Of a stretch of DNA of 15,137 nucleotides, positions 5,286 to 14,954 are shown in pieces. Within the stretch, counting starts at the first letter, position 1, and each line of letters begins with the position of its first letter. Below the pieces are notes generated by a model. It had not been told where the DNA came from. It saw nothing but the letters and a program-made list of their open reading frames with translations, and searched no databases. Source of the stretch: Collinsella aerofaciens (GTDB lineage: Bacteria > Actinomycetota > Coriobacteriia > Coriobacteriales > Coriobacteriaceae); the NCBI RefSeq assembly GCF_028209885.1, contig NZ_JAQLEM010000039.1, forward strand, positions 1-15,137, read 5' to 3'. The translations under genes were made by a program, and so were the position numbers.

Positions 5286-7142
5286 TTACGCCGCTTCGTC
5301 GAACTGCGAGTTGTACAGGTCGGCGTAGAAGCCGCCCTGGGCGAGCAGCTCGTCGTGCGTGCCCTTCTCGACGATGTCACCGTCGCGGATTACCAGAATC
5401 ACGTCGGCGTTGCGGATCGTGGACAGGCGGTGCGCGATGACAAAGCTGGTACGGCCCTGCATCAGCGCATCCATGGCGCGCTGAATAAGCTCCTCGGTAC
5501 GGGTGTCGACGTTGGAGGTCGCCTCGTCCAGAATTAGCGCCGGGCGGTCGGCCAAAATGGCACGGGCAATGGTCACGAGCTGGCGCTGGCCCTGCGACAG
5601 GTTGGTGCCTTCCTCGTTGATCATAAAGTCGTAGCCGCCGGCGAGCGTATGGATAAAGTGATCGCAGCGTGCGGCGCGTGCAGCGGCTTCGACCTCGGCA
5701 TCGCTTGCATCGGGGCGTCCGTAGCGGATGTTCTCGCGGATGGTGCCGTTAAACAGCCAGGTATCCTGCAGCACCATGGCAAACTCGCCGCGCAGCGCCG
5801 CGCGGTCCCAGTCGCGCACGTCGACACCCTCGACGCGCAGCGAACCGCCGTCCACATCGTAGAAGCGCTGCAGCAGCTTAATGAGCGTGGTCTTGCCGGC
5901 GCCGGTAGGACCGACGATGGCGATGGTCTGGCCGGGCTGCGCCTCGCAGCTAAAGTCGTGGATGATGGTCTTGTCGGGCGTATAGCCAAACTTGACGTGA
6001 TCAAACTCCACATGGCCGGGGCGCTTTTCGGGAATCTGCGCGTCGGCTTTCTGCTCCTCCTCGGGCGCGGCCAGGAACTCAAAGACGCGCTCGGTGGCGG
6101 CTGCCATCGACTGCATCGTGTTGCTCACGTTGCCCAGTTGCTGCACGGGCTGCGTAAAGTTGCGAACGTACTGGATAAAGCTCTGGATGTCGCCGGGCGT
6201 GGCGTTGCCGGTCAGTGCGAGCTGTGCGCCCACCACGACAACGCCCACGTAGCCCATGTTACCCACCAGGCTCATAAGCGGCATCATCAGGCCCGACAGG
6301 AACTGCGAGCGCCAGCCACTAATAAAGAGGCGGTCGTTTTGACGGTCGAACTCTTCGATCGAGGCCTCGGCGCGGTCGAACACCTGAATGACGTTCTGGC
6401 CGGCAAAGTCCTCCTCGATGATGCCGTTGACGGTGCCCAGGACCTGCTGCTGCTCGCGGAAGTACGGCTGCGAGAAGTGAATCATCACCATCAAGATAAT
6501 TGCGGCTGCCGGTAGCGTGAGCACGGTGACGCCGGTGAGCGGCAAGCTGATCGAGAGCATCATGATGAGCACGCCGATAATCTGCGTGACCGACGTGATA
6601 AGCTGCGTCACGCTCTGGTTGAGCGACTGACCCAGCGTATCGACGTCGTTGGTGATGCGGCTGAGCACATCGCCCTTGCTGTGGCCGTTGAAGTAACTCA
6701 TCGGCACGACGGCAATCTTGGCGGCGATTTCCTTGCGCATGCGGTAGCAGATCTTTTGCGTGACGCCGGTCATGAGCCAGCCCTGGACCAGGCTGCAGAC
6801 AGAGCTCGCCAGATACAGGCAGAGCAAAAAGCCGAGCGTCTTGGCGATCCAGTCAAAGTCAACGTCGCCGGTGCCGTTGACCTTGGCGACCAGGCCTTCG
6901 AACAGCTTGGTCGTAACCTGGCCGAGCACCTTGGGTCCCACAATGTTAAAGATGACCGAGCACACGGCAAAGGCGACGGCGGCAAACACGGCAATCTTGT
7001 GCTGGCCGATATAGCCGAGCAGCTGCCTCATGGTGCCCTTAAAGTCCTTGGCCTTTTCGCCACGACGCATGCCACCCATGCGGCCCATGGGACCACGCTG
7101 GCGGGTGGGCTTGGGAATCTGAGTCTTGGTCTCGTCTGCCAT
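5286..7142 (-). CDS. ABC exporter half-transporter 2 (canonical ATP site residues)
   Basis: This 618-residue fusion of a six-helix ABC exporter membrane domain (about 40-340) and a nucleotide-binding domain (about 375-612) belongs to the multidrug/lipid exporter class. The ATPase motifs are intact: Walker A GPTGAGKTT (411-419), Q-loop Gln459, signature LSQGQ (515-519), Walker B LILDE with catalytic Glu540, and H-loop His571. The N-terminus is basic and rich in glycine and methionine. Its ATG overlaps the TAA of the preceding half by one base (TAATG), with an AGGAGG ribosome site, so the two are translationally coupled and very likely form a heterodimer like BmrC/BmrD or TM287/TM288. The signature has Gln in place of the usual second Gly. 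The substrate is unknown; the linked marR gene suggests induction by a toxic compound. Confidence 0.88.
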   Translation of the reverse strand: MADETKTQIPKPTRQRGPMGRMGGMRRGEKAKDFKGTMRQLLGYIGQHKIAVFAAVAFAVCSVIFNIVGPKVLGQVTTKLFEGLVAKVNGTGDVDFDWIAKTLGFLLCLYLASSVCSLVQGWLMTGVTQKICYRMRKEIAAKIAVVPMSYFNGHSKGDVLSRITNDVDTLGQSLNQSVTQLITSVTQIIGVLIMMLSISLPLTGVTVLTLPAAAIILMVMIHFSQPYFREQQQVLGTVNGIIEEDFAGQNVIQVFDRAEASIEEFDRQNDRLFISGWRSQFLSGLMMPLMSLVGNMGYVGVVVVGAQLALTGNATPGDIQSFIQYVRNFTQPVQQLGNVSNTMQSMAAATERVFEFLAAPEEEQKADAQIPEKRPGHVEFDHVKFGYTPDKTIIHDFSCEAQPGQTIAIVGPTGAGKTTLIKLLQRFYDVDGGSLRVEGVDVRDWDRAALRGEFAMVLQDTWLFNGTIRENIRYGRPDASDAEVEAAARAARCDHFIHTLAGGYDFMINEEGTNLSQGQRQLVTIARAILADRPALILDEATSNVDTRTEELIQRAMDALMQGRTSFVIAHRLSTIRNADVILVIRDGDIVEKGTHDELLAQGGFYADLYNSQFDEAA

Positions 7143-9508
7143 TAGCGCTCGCCTCCTTCCATGACGGCTGCAATTTCTTCTTGGGTAAGCCCCAGCTCCT
7201 CGGCGGAAAGCTGCGACTGTGCGATCTCCAGGTACGCCGAGCAGCTGCGCAGCAGCTCCTCGTGCGTGCCGGTGCCCACTACGTGGCCGTCGTCGAGCAC
7301 GATGATCTGGTCGGCGTGCATGATGGTCGCGATGCGCTGGGCCACGACCACGAGTGCGGCGTCGGTAACGTTTTTGGCCAGCTCCTCGCGCAGGCGCGCG
7401 TCGGTCTTGTAGTCGAGGGCACTAAACGAGTCATCGAACACCACGACCTCGGGCTTTTTGGCCAATGCGCGGGCGATGGCCAGACGCTGGCGCTGACCAC
7501 CCGAAACATTGGAGCCGCCCTGGCTGATGGGGGAGTCGTAACCGCCCTCACGCTCGGCGATAAAGTCCTCGGCCTGTGCGATGCGCGCGGCCTGGCGCAT
7601 GTCATCATCGCTCACCATGTCGCCGGCAAACTTGAGGTTGCTCTCGACGGTGCCCGAGAACAGACGCCCCTGCTGCGGGATGTAACCAATGCGGCGGCGC
7701 AGCTCGGAAAGGGTCATGTCGCGCACGTCGATGCCGTCGAGCGAAATGCTGCCGCCCGTGACGTCGTACAGGCGCGGAATCAGCTGTACGAGCGTGGACT
7801 TGCCCGAGCCCGTGGAGCCAATGATGCCGAGCATCTGACCGGCATGCGTGGTGAAGTTCACACCGCTAATGACGTCGGCGCGGGCATCGGGGTACTGGAA
7901 GCTCACGTCGCGGAAGGTGAGCTCACCGCGCGGCGAGCTGGCCGCGGGCAGTTTGGGCGAGGCAGGGTCGTTGATGCTCGTGGGGCAGGTGATGACCTCA
8001 TCTACGCGCTCGGCTGCGACCTCGGCACGGGGCAGGATGACCGAAACCATGGTGAGGATCATAAACGCCATGACGATCTGCATGGTGTAGGAGATAAACG
8101 CCATCATGTTGCCGACCTGCATCACGCCGTCGGACACGCCCTGCGCGCCAAACCAGACGATAAGCACGGTGATGCAGTTCATGACGAGCATCATGAGCGG
8201 CATCATAAAGCTCATGGCTCGGTTGGTGTAGAGCTGCGTGGTCATCAGGTCGAGCGACGCCTTGTCAAAACGTTCGAGCTCATGTTCCTCGCGGTTGAAC
8301 GAGCGGATGGGCATAAGGCCGTCGAGCAGCTCGCGGGCGGTAAGGTTCACGCGGTCAACAAAGCTTTGCATCTTTTTGAACTTGGGCATGGTGAGGCCCA
8401 TAAGCACGCCGACGACGGCCGAGACCGCGATGATGGCAACGGCGATGGTCCACTCCAGGCCGGTATGGTTGGCCAGGACGCGCATGACGGCGACGATGCC
8501 CATGACGGGGGCCATCAGACACATGCGGATAAACAGAGTTGCGGCCATCTGGATCTGCTGAATGTCGTTGGTGCAGCGGGTGATGAGCGAGGCCTGGCTA
8601 AACTTGCCCACCTCGGCCGGCGAGAAGTGCATAACCTTGTTGAAGGTCTCGCGGCGCAGGTCGCGTGCGATGGAGCAGGCGGTGCGCGAAGCCACGGCAC
8701 CGGTCAGGATGGTGGCGACCAGCGACACCAGACACAGACCAAACATCGTGGTCGCCATGCGGCCCAGGTAGGCGTTCTGCACGTCGGCGGGGTCGATGCC
8801 CTGCGCCTTGTACTCGTCCTGTACATAGCTCACGGCGCGCTGGGTGACGATGGAGCCCGACATGGAGCCCATTTTGTCCGCCATTTCGTTGGCGCCCTCG
8901 ACGAGCTTGCTTTGGTCTACCAGACCGCCCTCGACACCCAGGCGCAGGCTCTTCATGGTGATCTTGCCGCCGTCGGCGTCGATCTGCTTTTGCATATTCT
9001 GCGCCGCTGCGGCCTTCTGCTGCATCTCGGCGAGCTGCTCGGGCGTCATCGCTGCCATTTGCTCGGGCGTGGGCATGGCCTGAGCGGCGTCGCTGTCTTT
9101 CTCGCTGGACGTGCCGGTCATGTCTCCCATGGAGTCGGCGTCGATGCCCTGGTTGAGCGAAAGGACGACGGTCTCGGGCAGGCTCATAATGTCGGTAATT
9201 TTGCCTCCATCGGCACGCTCTTCCTCGGTGCCCTTGTACGTTCGAATGCCGTTTTTGTCAGCCTTGCTAAACACGGCCTCCACAGCCTTGGCGTCCTTGG
9301 CGCTCATGAAGAGTTCGAGGTCGTCGAGCGATTCGGCGCGAATGGTGTCGGGCACGGGCGAGGCGATGCCGCCTTGCTGCACGCCCACGTCGACGATGTC
9401 GCTCATATAGGTAGGCAGCGCCAGATCGGCGTTGCAGCTGATTACGATAAGCACGATAGCTGCGAACAGTGCCAGGATATGCTTTTTAAAGAGCTTGAGA
9501 ATCCTCAC
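7142..9508 (-). CDS. ABC exporter half-transporter 1 with degenerate ATP site and large external insertion
   Basis: At 788 residues this half is about 200 longer than usual. TM1 (about 11-33) leads into LPTYMSDIVDVGVQQGGI, then a hydrophilic insertion (about 45-248) before TM2 (about 251-271). By topology the insertion lies outside the membrane; it includes a Gln/Ala/Met-rich probable coiled coil (about 145-178) with repeated TPEQ(M/L)A motifs. The ATPase domain has Walker A GSTGSGKST (564-572), Gln612 and signature VSGGQ (668-672). The Walker B catalytic Glu is replaced by Asp693 (VFDDS) and the H-loop His by Gln724 (VVAQR). Such paired losses mark the degenerate member of heterodimeric exporters. 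Translation starts at a GTG overlapping the marR stop (GTGA), with AGGAG upstream. It is coupled to the next half by TAATG. Confidence 0.88.
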   Translation of the reverse strand: MRILKLFKKHILALFAAIVLIVISCNADLALPTYMSDIVDVGVQQGGIASPVPDTIRAESLDDLELFMSAKDAKAVEAVFSKADKNGIRTYKGTEEERADGGKITDIMSLPETVVLSLNQGIDADSMGDMTGTSSEKDSDAAQAMPTPEQMAAMTPEQLAEMQQKAAAAQNMQKQIDADGGKITMKSLRLGVEGGLVDQSKLVEGANEMADKMGSMSGSIVTQRAVSYVQDEYKAQGIDPADVQNAYLGRMATTMFGLCLVSLVATILTGAVASRTACSIARDLRRETFNKVMHFSPAEVGKFSQASLITRCTNDIQQIQMAATLFIRMCLMAPVMGIVAVMRVLANHTGLEWTIAVAIIAVSAVVGVLMGLTMPKFKKMQSFVDRVNLTARELLDGLMPIRSFNREEHELERFDKASLDLMTTQLYTNRAMSFMMPLMMLVMNCITVLIVWFGAQGVSDGVMQVGNMMAFISYTMQIVMAFMILTMVSVILPRAEVAAERVDEVITCPTSINDPASPKLPAASSPRGELTFRDVSFQYPDARADVISGVNFTTHAGQMLGIIGSTGSGKSTLVQLIPRLYDVTGGSISLDGIDVRDMTLSELRRRIGYIPQQGRLFSGTVESNLKFAGDMVSDDDMRQAARIAQAEDFIAEREGGYDSPISQGGSNVSGGQRQRLAIARALAKKPEVVVFDDSFSALDYKTDARLREELAKNVTDAALVVVAQRIATIMHADQIIVLDDGHVVGTGTHEELLRSCSAYLEIAQSQLSAEELGLTQEEIAAVMEGGER

Positions 9509-9954
9509 TCGGCATCTCTCCTTTCTTGATTGCGGTCGATAATTTCGTTGGCACGCCTAAGAAGGCGCACCATCTCTTGGGTATCTGTTTCGCCGAGCTG
9601 CTCGAGGAAAGCCGCGGTGCGGGCCTCGAATTCCCGACGTTTGATTTCGAGATCCTGGAATCCCTTGTCGGTCACTATGACGTGTACGCGACGACGGTCA
9701 GTCTTTGAGTGCTCGCGCTCGACCCAGCCCTTGGCCTCGAGGGCGCGCAGAATATTGGCGATGCGGGCGCTCGAGACCCAGGCGCGATCAGCGAGTTCGC
9801 TCGGCGTGAGCGAGCCGCCGGCGAGCATGAGGGCGCGCATTACAGCCATCTCGCCACCGAGAGCTTTGTCCGCAAAGCGCGAAATGCGCTGATGCATGCT
9901 GCCAAACTCAGTTAAGAGCTGACGTCCAAGTTCACGGAAATCGGTATCTTCCAC
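9505..9954 (-). CDS. MarR-family transcriptional regulator
   Basis: This 149-residue winged-helix protein has an N-terminal dimerisation helix (about 5-30). The helix-turn-helix (about 48-78) includes LTPSELADRAWVSSARIANILRALEAKGWV. The wing contains the typical DRRR segment (86-89, HSKTDRRRVHVIVTDKG), and a long C-terminal dimer helix follows. It is the first gene of the operon and overlaps the first ABC gene by four bases, so it most likely represses its own operon and releases it when a ligand binds, as for other MarR-exporter pairs. The start codon is GTG (9954-9952), preceded by a weak AGGGG. That GTG lies at the end of one arm of a 9-bp inverted repeat (9952-9988). Confidence 0.88.
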   Translation of the reverse strand: MEDTDFRELGRQLLTEFGSMHQRISRFADKALGGEMAVMRALMLAGGSLTPSELADRAWVSSARIANILRALEAKGWVEREHSKTDRRRVHVIVTDKGFQDLEIKRREFEARTAAFLEQLGETDTQEMVRLLRRANEIIDRNQERRDAE

Positions 9955-9988
9955 CGAAAACCCCTAACACTAGAAACTATTTTCGGTG
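9952..9988 (-). promoter_or_regulatory. Inverted repeat overlapping the marR start codon (operator or start-sequestering hairpin)
   Basis: CACCGAAAA (9952-9960) and TTTTCGGTG (9980-9988) are perfect 9-bp complements separated by 19 bases that include the partial palindrome TAGAAACTA (9971-9979). The marR GTG start codon is the last three bases of one arm on the minus strand. It could be the MarR operator. As RNA, it could pair the start codon into a stem. Confidence 0.55.
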
Positions 9989-10063
9989 AAAGATGATACC
10001 CCAATACGCGAGCCTCATACAGTGGGCAATATTAAGAGCTCATAAAGACTTAAAATCATTCAA

Positions 10064-10091
10064 TTGCTGAAGCGTTTCAAAGAACTATCAT
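10064..10091 (+). promoter_or_regulatory. Promoter candidate with LacI-like operator in its spacer
   Basis: TTGCTG (10064-10069) and TATCAT (10086-10091) are 16 bases apart on the plus strand. Overlapping the -35 end and spacer is the near-palindrome TGAAGCGTTTCA (10068-10079), with the central CG typical of LacI/GalR-family operators. It would drive the dehydrogenase gene at 10207 with a leader of about 110 bases. No LacI-family gene is in the window. Confidence 0.42.
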
Positions 10092-10206
10092 GCCCGCGGT
10101 TAGGCGAGGGGTTGTCACCACCATGACGACTGGGACTCATATAAGCGCCACGTGCGATGCTCCAACTTCCCGCAAGGAGACACCTTACATAAGGGGGAAT
10201 GGAGTC

Positions 10207-10956
10207 ATGGCATTTGACTTCACGGGCAAGACCGCGATTGTCACGGGCGGCACTCAGGGCATTGGCCTCGAGATCGCCAAGGGCATCGTCGCGGGCGGCG
10301 GACATGTCGCGCTCATCGCAAGGAACGCTGCTAAGGGCGAGGCCGCTGTGGCCGAGCTTGGCGAGGGCAACAAGTTCTATCAGCTCGATGTCGCCGATGC
10401 GCCCAAGGCGCGCGAGACCGTCGAGCAGATTTTTACGGACCTGCCGCAAACCAACATCCTGATCAACTGCGCTGGCGTCATCAGCACCAAGAAGTTTGAC
10501 GAGATCGATGACACCGAGTGGCGTCGCACCATCGACATCAACCTCAACGGTACCTTCACTATGATGAACGCCGTGTACCCGCACTTTAAGGCGGCCCATG
10601 CCGGCACTATCGTCAACGTGAGCTCTGTTGCGGGCAAGATCGGCGGCGGCCTGCTCGGCACCGCTGCCTACGCTAGCTCCAAGGCCGGTGTTAACGGTCT
10701 AACCAAGGCAGTCGCCAAGGAAGGCGGCAAGTTCGGCGTTCGCTGCAACGCCGTGTGCCCGTCGCTCACGTTGACCGATATGACCTCGATTCTCTCTGAC
10801 GAGAACTCTCAGCGCATCATCAACGGTATCCCTCTGGGCCGCGCCGCCCAGGCCAGCGAGCCTGCGCAGATGGTGCTGTTCTTCGCTTCCGACCTCGCCA
10901 GCTTCGTGAACGGCGAGATCGGTGACTGCGACGGCGGCATCGTCCTGGACGGGTAA
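10207..10956 (+). CDS. Short-chain dehydrogenase/reductase (classical SDR)
   Basis: This 249-residue classical SDR is a cytoplasmic NAD(P)-dependent oxidoreductase. Cofactor motif TGGTQGIG (13-20) is followed by IARN with Arg39, which favours NADP(H). Next come NCAG (87-90), Asn113, catalytic Ser140 in VSSVAG, and Tyr155/Lys159 in YASSK. The C-terminal GEIGDCDGGIVLDG is standard for the family. The substrate cannot be read from these motifs. The next gene is a ketodeoxygluconate-type permease, so a sugar acid or keto-sugar is a reasonable guess; a FabG-like acyl reductase is less likely here but not excluded. I start at 10207 because the family fold begins at once and the purine-rich AAGGGGG (10191-10197) lies upstream. 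An in-frame ATG at 10090 would add 39 residues without family resemblance. Confidence 0.85.
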   Translation: MAFDFTGKTAIVTGGTQGIGLEIAKGIVAGGGHVALIARNAAKGEAAVAELGEGNKFYQLDVADAPKARETVEQIFTDLPQTNILINCAGVISTKKFDEIDDTEWRRTIDINLNGTFTMMNAVYPHFKAAHAGTIVNVSSVAGKIGGGLLGTAAYASSKAGVNGLTKAVAKEGGKFGVRCNAVCPSLTLTDMTSILSDENSQRIINGIPLGRAAQASEPAQMVLFFASDLASFVNGEIGDCDGGIVLDG

Positions 10957-10975
10957 TACCCCGCGATGATTATTC

Positions 10976-11014
10976 GGCGACGGCTCCTGCGACTCGGGAC
11001 CGTCGCCTTCTTTC
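10976..11014 (+). terminator. Intrinsic terminator after the SDR gene
   Basis: GGCGACGG (10976-10983) pairs perfectly with CCGTCGCC (11000-11007) and is followed by TTCTTTCT. It sits between the dehydrogenase and permease genes, so the permease may need its own promoter or depend on read-through. A weak pair TTTCTG-17-TACGAT follows but is not convincing. Confidence 0.72.
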
Positions 11015-11064
11015 TGACATAGGCGCGTGCGGCTACGATTCGCATGCATCCAAAGGAGATATAT

Positions 11065-12081
11065 ATGAGTGAATCGACTGCGGTGGAGGCGCCGGCGGCA
11101 AAGGAGCCGTTCTTTAAGATGTCCTCCATCCCGGGCGCCAATATCTTGGTGCCGCTTTTGTTGGGCTGCCTGCTCAACACGCTATTCCCCGACCTGTTTA
11201 AAACGCTCGGTAGCTTTACGCTTGGCATGACCCAGCAGGGTGCAGGCCCGCTCGTTGGCGCCTTTTTGCTCATCGTCGGTACGACGATTTCGTTTAAGAG
11301 TGCTCCCGCCGCCGCTGCCCGCGGTGCCATCATCATCGCCGTCAAGCAAATCGTGGTCGTTGCCGTGTCGCTGCTCATCCTTTATGTGTTCAACGACAAC
11401 CTGTTTGGCATCTCTGCCATGGTGATGCTGGCGGCTTGCACCGGCGCCAACAACGCTATGTACGCTGGTCTGATGGGCACCATGGGCAATGAGGCCGAGC
11501 GTGGCGCCGTCGCCATCACCACGCTGGTTGTCGGCCCTCCGGTCACGATGATCGTGCTCGGCGCTGCCGGTCAGGCTCCGATCGGCTGGTCGCTCGTGGG
11601 CGCCATCCTGCCGATCGTCGTCGGCATTATTCTGGGTAACCTCTTCCCGAGCTTTAAGAAGATGATGGCACCGGCACTTTCCGCCATCATCGTGCTCGTC
11701 TTCTTTGCCATGGGCTCGACCATGACTTTTGGCCAGCTTATCAACGGCGGTCTTCCCGGCATCCTGCTCGGCGTGATCTGCTCGGTGGTCTTTGCAATTC
11801 CCGTCATCGCGGTCGATAAGCTCACGGGCGGCACGGGTGTCGCAGGTGCGGCCATTTCGAGCTGCGCCGGAGCCAATGTGGCCACGCCTGCTGCCATGGC
11901 AAGCGTCAACGAGGCCATGTACGGCGGTGCGGTGCTCGCGACGGCTACGGCACAGGTTGCCGCCTGCGCAATCGTGACGGCTATTTTGACCCCGCTGGTC
12001 ACCAGCTGGTGCCACAAGCATTCTGAGGGCCAGCAGAGCAACAGCAAGGCAACGACCGACAAGGCCGCCTCAGCCGCCTAA
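11065..12081 (+). CDS. 2-keto-3-deoxygluconate permease family transporter
   Basis: This 338-residue membrane protein has about ten hydrophobic segments and resembles the KdgT family (E. coli KdgT is about 327 residues). Recognisable family stretches are SSIPGANILVPLLLGCLLNT (20-39), a KdgT-type TMIVLGAAG (161-169), VGAILPIVVGIILGN (178-192), and GTGVAGAAISSCAGANVATPAA (257-278), which matches the conserved GTAGIA-SSAGAAVATP region. KdgT imports 2-keto-3-deoxygluconate with protons, a product of uronate and pectin breakdown. The usual KDG kinase and aldolase genes are not nearby, so the exact sugar acid is uncertain. The start is set by AAAGGAG (11052-11058), six bases before the ATG; an in-frame ATG at 11044 would overlap that site. 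The hydrophilic tail after 316 is low-complexity. Confidence 0.82.
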   Translation: MSESTAVEAPAAKEPFFKMSSIPGANILVPLLLGCLLNTLFPDLFKTLGSFTLGMTQQGAGPLVGAFLLIVGTTISFKSAPAAAARGAIIIAVKQIVVVAVSLLILYVFNDNLFGISAMVMLAACTGANNAMYAGLMGTMGNEAERGAVAITTLVVGPPVTMIVLGAAGQAPIGWSLVGAILPIVVGIILGNLFPSFKKMMAPALSAIIVLVFFAMGSTMTFGQLINGGLPGILLGVICSVVFAIPVIAVDKLTGGTGVAGAAISSCAGANVATPAAMASVNEAMYGGAVLATATAQVAACAIVTAILTPLVTSWCHKHSEGQQSNSKATTDKAASAA

Positions 12082-12119
12082 TGCCAAGCGGCAATCAAAG
12101 CTAAAAACTAGCTACGCCA

Positions 12120-12163
12120 CAGGGCGGCCACGGGGGATCCCGTGGCCGCCCTGCAGTTTCTGT
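12120..12163 (+). terminator. Strong hairpin terminator after the permease gene
   Basis: CAGGGCGGCCACGGG (12120-12134) pairs perfectly over 15 bases with 12139-12153 around loop GGAT. A modest T-rich stretch (CAGTTTCTGT) follows and an A-rich stretch precedes. It isolates the permease from the pflB region. Confidence 0.8.
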
Positions 12164-12547
12164 AGGGTCTCTGGGACACTTTATCCTGCTAAAGCTGGCA
12201 TAACAGCTAGAGCGAACGTCGTACAAAGGCAAGGAAAAATAACATACAAATCGGTGAACGGTAGTTGTTCGCGCTCGCATTTCCTGCGGGTTTGTAAAAA
12301 ACGCCCTTATGATATAAAAAAAGAAACATATAACAGCCCAGATGGAGAGGGTGGCTATGTTATCCTTCTCAGACGGGTGAAATCTTGGGTTTTGGGTTGT
12401 AGTTCCAAGGTGGACAAACGTTTTTCCTGCACCAACGTGTGGTGAAGAACGGAAGAAGCCGGTAATGCAAGCCGAACATTCAAGAATTCAATAAGCAGCG
12501 GTGTGAGAGAGCGCCGCATTACACGTAACTAGGAGCGTGGTTACACA
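12164..12547 (+). promoter_or_regulatory. Long upstream region of pflB
   Basis: About 380 bases hold no credible full gene. An AT-rich stretch around 12290-12335 contains TTATGATATAAAA, a likely -10 region without a good -35. A tiny open frame at 12357-12380 (MLSFSDG) follows GGAGAGG and could be a leader peptide, with low certainty. Just before the start, GTAAC (12525-12529) and GTTAC (12540-12544) flank and could mask the ribosome site AGGAG (12531-12535). I found no clear FNR or Rex site, although anaerobic control would be expected for PFL. Confidence 0.4.
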
Positions 12548-14599
<2,052 letters not shown>

Positions 14600-14600
14600 C

Positions 14601-14625
14601 TATTGTTAGTGCTATACTAACAATA
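14601..14625 (+). other. Perfect 10-bp hairpin directly after the pflB core stop
   Basis: TATTGTTAGT (14601-14610) and ACTAACAATA (14616-14625) are perfect complements around GCTAT, starting one base after the stop codon. No T-run follows, so it is not a normal intrinsic terminator. It could block 3' exonucleases, be an RNase cleavage site, or act as a DNA operator. Confidence 0.75.
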
Positions 14626-14641
14626 ACGATTACTGATTAGT

Positions 14642-14661
14642 GCGCCGGTTTCGGCCGGCGC
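14642..14661 (+). other. GC hairpin just upstream of the glycyl-radical gene
   Basis: GCGCCGG (14642-14648) pairs perfectly with CCGGCGC (14655-14661) around TTTCGG. It ends ten bases before the Shine-Dalgarno sequence GAAGGAG (14671-14677), leaving that site free. A stable 5' stem of this kind would protect a processed downstream mRNA. Confidence 0.72.
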
Positions 14662-14684
14662 CTATTAATCGAAGGAGACACATT

Positions 14685-14936
14685 ATGAAGGTTTCTGAAG
14701 TTTCCGAGACCCAGGCCGATAACCTGGTCCACATGCTCGACGCTTACGCCGAGAAGGGTGGCCACCACCTGAACATCAACGTCTTCAACCGTGAGACGCT
14801 GCTCGACGCTCAGGCTCACCCCGAGAAGTACCCGCAGCTGACCATCCGCGTTTCCGGCTATGCCGTGAACTTCCACACGCTCACCAAGGAGCAGCAGGAC
14901 GAGGTCATTGCGCGTACCTTCCACGACAAGTTCTAA
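14685..14936 (+). CDS. Stand-alone glycyl-radical domain of pyruvate formate-lyase (GrcA-like)
   Basis: This 83-residue protein aligns with the last part of PflB and with the autonomous glycyl radical cofactor GrcA (YfiD). It has [55 protein letters not shown] in modular blocks at 25-79, with Gly58 of RVSGYA as the radical residue. Its first 20 residues ([13 protein letters not shown] region) match the PflB loop missing from the core protein rather than the longer N-terminal part of E. coli GrcA. It is therefore best seen as the detached C-terminus of PFL, working as a second subunit that a radical-SAM activase would load; no activase gene is visible before the window ends. The ATG at 14685 follows GAAGGAG by seven bases. 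A GTG at 14640 in frame would run through a hairpin and the ribosome site and is rejected. Confidence 0.92.
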   Translation: MKVSEVSETQADNLVHMLDAYAEKGGHHLNINVFNRETLLDAQAHPEKYPQLTIRVSGYAVNFHTLTKEQQDEVIARTFHDKF

Positions 14937-14954
14937 AGGGACTCAACTCCCACC

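Noticed and set aside
7181..9529. 782-codon open frame antisense to ABC half 1
   Set aside because: Same codon-bias artefact; the His/Gly/Asp/Ala-rich translation has no recognisable domain and the opposite strand encodes a complete ABC protein.
10060..10082. CcpA-type cre site at TGAAGCGTTTCA
   Set aside because: The spacing of TG, AA and CG does not fit the cre consensus; a generic LacI-type palindrome fits better.
12254..12445. 63-codon frame upstream of pflB as a gene
   Set aside because: It has no ribosome site, atypical codon use and no family resemblance.
14640..14684. Earlier GTG start for the glycyl-radical protein
   Set aside because: It would translate through the GC hairpin and the Shine-Dalgarno sequence into a basic stretch absent from the family.
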